Part shown: in pieces, positions 59,639 through 64,000 of the stretch
Layout: every line of letters begins with the position of its first letter
Numbering within the stretch: the first letter of the stretch is position 1
Assembly (NCBI RefSeq): GCF_900142475.1
Contig: NZ_FRAY01000003.1
Coordinates: 1 to 64,000, forward strand
Length of the DNA stretch: 64,000 nt
From: Fibrobacter sp. UWH4
Lineage (GTDB): Bacteria > Fibrobacterota > Fibrobacteria > Fibrobacterales > Fibrobacteraceae
Direction: 5' to 3'
The notes under the pieces: model-generated
The model's input: only the letters and a program-made list of their open reading frames with translations
Database searches by the model: none
What the model was told of the DNA's origin: nothing
Position numbers and translations under genes: made by a program

Positions 59639-61840
59639 TTATCCGAAGTCGTCAAAGTCTTCGTTGAAGTTGTCGTCATTGCCGTAGGAGTAGGCTTCCT
59701 CGTCGTCATCGGAGGGCGGGGGAGGCTCGAAACCTTCGGGCGGTTCGTCATTGTTCGTGGCAGGCTCGTTTGCAGACATTTGCTCTTCGGCGTATTCTGC
59801 AGGGACCTGCTGGGGTTGCGGGGCGACAAACGGTGCTGCGCTAGGCTGCGTATTTTGCGGTGCTGCAGCAGGTGCGGCGACCTGCGTGGGAATGGACGGG
59901 GCAACTTCGGTCTGAACGGGTTCGCCGCTTTGAATGGCGGCCTGGAATTGCATCAGGGGAGTCCTGCTGCGTACTACCTGGTCGGCAAAGGCGTCGATGT
60001 TGATTTTTTCGGCGTTGAACAGGTTGTTCAGTTTCTGCATTCCCTGCGTAAACTTGGACATCTGCATACGCACCGAGACGGCCTCGTTGGTGTTCAGCGG
60101 AATCTGGTGCTTTTGACGGTCGCAGAGCTTGGTCGAAAGAACGGTGAGCGTCTGGTAGAATTCAACAATTTCCTGGGGCGGTTTCCACTTTTCTTCGGGA
60201 AGCCCTTCCAGGAACAGCTTGAGCGTGGGCGACACGTTGTCGTAAAGCAGCTGGGGCGACATGGCTCCCGTTTCGGCGTACAGGGCGATTGCGGAATTCA
60301 CGAATTCTTCGACTACCGGAGATTCGAACATCTGGATTCCGCTTGCGGCCCAGTCCATATCGAAGTATTCCAGGGCGCGGTCCATCAGCGTCGGGTTGCG
60401 GAGCACCAGGTTTGCAAAGCGGATTTCCATCGGGGGAATTGAGGCCCAGTTTAGGGTTGCCGCTTGTTCCAGCTGCGGGATGACCTCTGCGTTTTCGCCG
60501 TTTGCGTTAGGAGTGCCGTTTCCGTGGGCGGGGCGACGTTCATCAAAACTTTTTTGTGGCTTTAGGGCCTTTACCTGCGAGAGTGAACGGTCCGTGTTGA
60601 ATCGTTCCGAAATCAGTTTCACGTACTGGTTGCGCAGTTCGTGGTCGGGGATGCTCTTGACAAGCGACTTCGCGAAGGTGACGAGCTTTGCGCGTTCTTC
60701 GGGACTTTCCATGTCGCGAATTCGCATCAGGTAAGAAAGCCAGTCCTCGGATCCCTTGAGGGCTTCTCTGAATGCATCTGCTCCAAACTCGTTTACAAAG
60801 TTGTCGGGATCGATCTTGGTCCCGTCTGGGCGCGAAAGTGCAAAAATGCGTGGAGCGATTCCCTTGGGGAGTACGATAGCTAGGCTGTTGAAAGTCGCTT
60901 TTCTACCTGCCTCGTCACCGTCGAATACAAGGTATGCCTTTTCGGCGTAGCGGGCGAGAATGCCTGCGTGCAGGTCGGTAAGGGCGGTTCCCGAGGCGGC
61001 CACCACGTTGGTGACGCCCCCCTGAAAAAGGCTGATCATGTCAAAGTAGCCTTCGACAATAATCACTTCGCGTTCTTTGGCGATGCTTTGTTTGCTATGG
61101 TACAGCCCAAAAAGGATGTCTCTCTTGAGATAGAGCTCTGTTTCGGGGCTGTTCATATACTTGGCGTGGCTTTTCCCAGAGAGGTCGCGGCCGCCGAATG
61201 CAACGATGATGCCCGACATATTCTGGATGGCGATCATCAGGCGGTCACGGAACTTGTCCGAGATGCCACCATTTTCCTTTTGGACCGCAAGCCCCGCTTT
61301 CACGCAGTCTAGCGGAGAAAAACCGTTCTTCACGGCGTAACTGATAAAGCCTTCTCGTCCGTCGGGAGCGTATCCGATATGGAATCGCTTGCGAGTCTCG
61401 TCGGTAATGTGTCGGCTTGAAAGGTATTCGAGAGCCTTGGGAGAACGTGAAAGTTCCTGTTCGAACCATTCGCAGGCGAGTTCATTTAGCCTGCGGACCA
61501 TGGCGCGTTCTTCGGTCTTTTCGTTGTTTTCGGGGGCGCCTAGCTGGGGGAGGGCAAAGCCGGTAAAATTGGCGACCCATTCAACAGCTCCCTTGAAGTC
61601 CATCTTTTCGTGTTCCTGTACAAACTTGAACACGTCGCCACCCGCGCCGCAGGCAAAGCACTTGTAAATGCCGAGGCTCGGGTTTACGTTCATCGATGGG
61701 CTGCGGTCGTCGTGGAAGGGGCAGACGCCAAGGAAGCGTCCGTTACCCGAACGTTTCAGCGGTACAAAGTTCTCGATGACCGATGCGATGTCTGCATGGG
61801 CCTTGAGCTGCTGAATGATTTCGTTTGAGTAGAACGCCAC
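59639..61840 (-). CDS. dnaG: DNA primase DnaG
   Basis: 733 residues. N-terminal CHC2 zinc finger (CPFHDDRSPS ... YKCFACGAGGDVF), a catalytic core with TOPRIM motifs VIIVEGYFDM and VFDGDEAGRKA, and a less conserved helicase-binding C-terminus. It makes RNA primers for replication. The last ~120 residues are Pro/Gln/Ala-rich and end in an acidic tail (NDDNFNEDFDDFG), longer than in E. coli (581 residues). The start is GTG at 61840, with a TACATTTA box only 5 nt upstream. Confidence 0.96.
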   Translation of the reverse strand: MAFYSNEIIQQLKAHADIASVIENFVPLKRSGNGRFLGVCPFHDDRSPSMNVNPSLGIYKCFACGAGGDVFKFVQEHEKMDFKGAVEWVANFTGFALPQLGAPENNEKTEERAMVRRLNELACEWFEQELSRSPKALEYLSSRHITDETRKRFHIGYAPDGREGFISYAVKNGFSPLDCVKAGLAVQKENGGISDKFRDRLMIAIQNMSGIIVAFGGRDLSGKSHAKYMNSPETELYLKRDILFGLYHSKQSIAKEREVIIVEGYFDMISLFQGGVTNVVAASGTALTDLHAGILARYAEKAYLVFDGDEAGRKATFNSLAIVLPKGIAPRIFALSRPDGTKIDPDNFVNEFGADAFREALKGSEDWLSYLMRIRDMESPEERAKLVTFAKSLVKSIPDHELRNQYVKLISERFNTDRSLSQVKALKPQKSFDERRPAHGNGTPNANGENAEVIPQLEQAATLNWASIPPMEIRFANLVLRNPTLMDRALEYFDMDWAASGIQMFESPVVEEFVNSAIALYAETGAMSPQLLYDNVSPTLKLFLEGLPEEKWKPPQEIVEFYQTLTVLSTKLCDRQKHQIPLNTNEAVSVRMQMSKFTQGMQKLNNLFNAEKINIDAFADQVVRSRTPLMQFQAAIQSGEPVQTEVAPSIPTQVAAPAAAPQNTQPSAAPFVAPQPQQVPAEYAEEQMSANEPATNNDEPPEGFEPPPPSDDDEEAYSYGNDDNFNEDFDDFG

Positions 61841-62131
61841 GGGGATAAATGTAAAAAAAATTGATTTTTTTTCATAAAAATAAATTGAAAAGGCTGCCCG
61901 ATGAATAAAGTTGTTGAAATAATACAGAAAAGGCTACTTGCTGCTGTTGTTGCTTGAGTGTGCATGTGTGGCTGTTCTGACGGGACAGAGTGGAATAAGG
62001 GTTTCGGCGGGGTGGAAGTGGTTGGTTTTATTGATGCCTGCGACCAGATATGAACATCGTTATGCGATGATGGAAGAAGCATAGGAATTGAAGACTGTTA
62101 TTACTCAGAAGATTGCATCTTTCAATCTGGC

Positions 62132-62181
62132 TTGACTTTGTTCTAAATATTGGATATATTTATGTGTGATAAAAATCACAC
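62132..62181 (+). promoter_or_regulatory. Consensus promoter with a perfect CRP/FNR-type palindrome at the start site
   Basis: TTGACT (62132-62137) and TATATT (62155-62160), 17 bp apart. At 62164-62181 lies GTGTGATAAAAATCACAC, an 18-bp perfect palindrome containing TGTGA-N6-TCACA. It covers the expected start point, so a bound CRP/FNR-family protein would repress. The 61841-62131 stretch upstream holds only the dnaG promoter box and no gene. Confidence 0.7.
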
Positions 62182-62191
62182 CGGTGCTATT

Positions 62192-63115
62192 ATGAAAGAA
62201 AGTTGTAAAGAGATTTCATCCATGATTGGAAAGTTTTGGCCGCTTACGGCCTTGATTCTCGCACTCGCATGCGTTTGCTTGTGTGGGTGCGAATATCTTG
62301 GGGAAGAGCCGAAACTCGTTGAATCGGGGTCGGCAAAGGATGAAAGTTTTGTCATGGTTAGTGATACGACCGCGCTTTTGGCGGTGCATTACTATGAACG
62401 TTACGAATGGAGCAGTGGAGCTGACAGGGAAGATTGTACCAAGATGGGAATGCGATTGGTAGATACGCGAGAGACGGAATATAATTATTGGGAAGGACTT
62501 ATTGATTCGTGCTCCGGTTTGAAGATTGAGCCGCTGAGTGATTCCACAGTATTGTATTTGGGTAGAAATGGAAATGAGTGGCTTGAATATTATGTTTGGA
62601 AAATAAAAGAGAATCCTGTTCTGAAAAAGGCTAAATGGGTGAACGGACGATTGCCTATATCCCTTCACGCTGCGTTTATGCGCACTTGGGAAAATGGTAA
62701 GTTCCTATTTAAGTATTATGACAAATTTGCCCTGCTAGACACAGCTGCGAAAACTATCACGCAGATTACGAAAGAAGAGGCCGGTTGGCCCGATAGTGTG
62801 CAGGATGCACAATATTTTAAGGACGATTTGATGACTCTCAACTTTATCTCGGAGAATTACTGTGAATTTGGCATCATGAGAAACCAGACGGATACGGTCG
62901 CTGTGCATAGGGAAGATTCTTGCGAAGAGGAGTTTTATTCGACAAGATTTAATGGAAAATACATAAATGCAGGATATTCGAATTTTGAGGAAAAATACAA
63001 TGCTTACCGCACGAACGATTTGATTTTTTCCACCGATAGTAATTGGCAGATTTCGGAAAAACCGGTAGCCAGATATCGCGATCAACGTTATTTTGCCCCT
63101 TTAAATCAAGAGTAA
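62192..63115 (+). CDS. Lipoprotein of unknown function under CRP-like control
   Basis: 307 residues from ATG 62192, which lies after the promoter; the earlier in-frame codon at 62150 is upstream of the start of transcription. ATG 62222 is an alternative. The leader (IGKFWPLTALILALACVCLCGC) ends in lipobox LCGC. The mature part is rich in Tyr, Trp and acidic residues with scattered cysteines (DREDCTKMG, SCSGLKIE, EDSCEEEFYS) and has no recognised domain. AT-richer than the core genes around it. Confidence 0.7.
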   Translation: MKESCKEISSMIGKFWPLTALILALACVCLCGCEYLGEEPKLVESGSAKDESFVMVSDTTALLAVHYYERYEWSSGADREDCTKMGMRLVDTRETEYNYWEGLIDSCSGLKIEPLSDSTVLYLGRNGNEWLEYYVWKIKENPVLKKAKWVNGRLPISLHAAFMRTWENGKFLFKYYDKFALLDTAAKTITQITKEEAGWPDSVQDAQYFKDDLMTLNFISENYCEFGIMRNQTDTVAVHREDSCEEEFYSTRFNGKYINAGYSNFEEKYNAYRTNDLIFSTDSNWQISEKPVARYRDQRYFAPLNQE

Positions 63116-63122
63116 AACAAAT

Positions 63123-63424
63123 ATGAAAAAGAAAATAATCACCCTGTTCGCCCTGGTTCTGGCAAACAGCCTGTATGCCTCTTGGCCCATGGAAAGCGTG
63201 GACAGGTACAATATAGTGCTTGTCCACGGTGCCGCAGACAGATGGCAAGGACCTTTTCCCTTTTCTGAACGACGAATTTTTTGAACCCCCGAATGCTGCT
63301 TATCTCCAGCGACCCTTCGTGAATCCGGCGGTTTCCCCGGCGAACAATGCCGATGAAATCGGCAAGTCAGACTAATGTCTTCTATCCCAAATATGAGCGT
63401 TACTGGCAGTTTTGTGCCGGCTAA
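63123..63424 (+). pseudogene. Decayed secreted alpha/beta-hydrolase (lipase/PGAP1-like) gene
   Basis: Frame 1 from ATG 63123 gives a signal peptide (MKKKIITLFALVLANSLYA) and DRYNIVLVHGAADRW, the start of an esterase with its oxyanion loop. It then runs into a stop near 63285. A second frame picks up with DLFPFLNDEFF and YLQRPFVNPAVSPANNADEI and stops near 63375. A last piece reads VFYPKYERYWQFCAG. No GxSxG nucleophile segment remains. The pieces fit a much longer secreted hydrolase that has been frameshifted and internally deleted. The 170 bp after it hold no gene. Confidence 0.6.
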
Positions 63425-63597
63425 GTAGCACTTTGGAGTTGAAAGGCCGTTTTACGTTTAATTTTTTAAACAAAAGGACTGCGACAGGTCGTTCAACCAT
63501 TCCTTATGCCAAATCCTGTTCACATTCCTTCCACAACACGAAAGTCATACTTTTCCTTAGCTATATTGCACATCCGTATATCATATAGGAGCGCTTG

Positions 63598-64000
63598 ATG
63601 GCAAACATTGTAGATGGTGCAGTTCTTGATCGTGAATTAAACCCGGAGCAGGCGGCGGCTGCCAAGAAAATTGACGGGCCGATGCTGATTTTGGCGGGTG
63701 CAGGTTCGGGAAAGACGCGTTGCATTACCTATAAGATTGCCCACCTCGTTTCGCAACACGGGGTTGAGGCGGACCGTATTTTGGCGGTGACGTTTACGAA
63801 CAAGGCCGCGCGTGAAATGAAGTCGCGTATCCAGAAGTTACTTGATTGTAATATGAACTTCAGTTGGATGGGGACTTTCCACTCCGTGTGCCTGCGCCTG
63901 TTGAAGCTTTGCCTTTCGAAGGAATCGGTGGTGGCCGCCATGGGCGGTCAGTGGTACGATGGCAATTTTTCGATTTACGACGATGACGACCAGAAACGGA
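63598..64000 (+). CDS. UvrD/PcrA-type DNA helicase, N-terminal part (runs off the window)
   Basis: 134 codons from ATG 63598 (AGGAG nearby) to the window end without a stop. Superfamily 1A motifs: LNPEQAAAAKKIDG (Q motif), ILAGAGSGKTRCI (Walker A, with the ATP-binding lysine), VTFTNKAAREMKSRI (motif Ia) and MGTFHSVCLRLL (motif Ib). The enzyme unwinds DNA in repair and rolling-circle replication. Walker B and the C-terminal half lie outside the window. Confidence 0.92.
   Translation, partial: MANIVDGAVLDRELNPEQAAAAKKIDGPMLILAGAGSGKTRCITYKIAHLVSQHGVEADRILAVTFTNKAAREMKSRIQKLLDCNMNFSWMGTFHSVCLRLLKLCLSKESVVAAMGGQWYDGNFSIYDDDDQKR

Noticed and set aside
1-64000. tRNA, rRNA, insertion sequences or prophage genes
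   Set aside because: A read of the intergenic stretches found no tRNA-like cloverleaf sequence or rRNA segment, and no transposase, integrase or phage structural protein is encoded.

Overview
The window looks like a chromosome segment of a fibre-degrading bacterium of the genus Fibrobacter or a very close relative. This is inferred from gene content, not from a marker gene. It carries secreted plant-cell-wall enzymes (a GH43 arabinanase-like enzyme, a clan GH-A enzyme with CBM6, a GH74 xyloglucanase), GLUG-repeat and Ig-like surface proteins, C-terminal sorting-type tails, and promoters with a Bacteroidetes-type TAnnTTTG element. Base and codon use are fairly uniform, with AT-richer stretches at 28.3-33.1 kb, 33.1-35.5 kb and 62.1-63.6 kb.

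Layout. 0-1.7 kb is an accessory patch: a HipB-like regulator followed by only the last codons of hipA, a two-gene operon of unknown function (Cys-pair zinc-knuckle/AT-hook-like peptide plus a secreted four-repeat protein), and three copies of a dispersed repeat. 1.7-6.6 kb holds the GH43 enzyme, thiS-thiF and the GH-A/CBM6 enzyme, whose sorting tail is cut off by an in-frame TAG. 6.6-18.5 kb is mostly housekeeping: a Nudix hydrolase, thiG, a DUF748/AsmA-like protein, a sugar nucleotidyltransferase, trmJ, a dUTPase, a squalene/phytoene-synthase-family enzyme, lspA, rluD and alr. 19-28.9 kb has a TonB/AgmX-like protein, an M29 aminopeptidase, the GLUG protein, the ssb-membrane protein-asd operon, a NamZ/DUF1343 protein and superoxide dismutase. 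28.3-35.5 kb is accessory: a c-di-GMP EAL protein, a GNAT, unknown secreted proteins, a small protein behind a predicted attenuator, a BrnT/BrnA-like toxin-antitoxin pair, an L,D-transpeptidase fold protein and an orphan Phd-type antitoxin. 35.6-40.6 kb has leuCD, a lipoprotein and an M23 peptidase operon. 41-51.4 kb is dominated by a 2425-residue Ig-like repeat protein and the GH74 enzyme. 51.4-61.9 kb (minus strand) has a YbiT-type ABC-F protein, a giant BadF/HgdB-type protein, sufCD and dnaG. The end has a lipoprotein behind a CRP/FNR-type palindrome, a decayed alpha/beta-hydrolase gene and the start of a UvrD/PcrA helicase.

The most unusual structure lies between and within genes. (1) Many intergenic gaps are filled by degenerate 7-bp tandem arrays that start at stop codons, some as inverted pairs. 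(2) A TAnnTTT(G/A) box sits only 3-8 nt before the start codon of at least nine genes, which predicts leaderless or near-leaderless mRNAs. (3) The giant adhesin is built from 3-domain super-repeats, because every third Ig-like repeat carries a loop insertion. (4) A terminator/antiterminator pair precedes the small gene at 33295. (5) GTCATCCTGGAG...GATCC-type palindromes recur between genes.

Genes that act together: thiS, thiF and thiG (thiazole moiety of thiamine); leuC and leuD (isopropylmalate isomerase); sufC and sufD (Fe-S assembly, sufB absent here); and the three secreted carbohydrate-active enzymes with the surface repeat proteins (attachment to and breakdown of plant wall).
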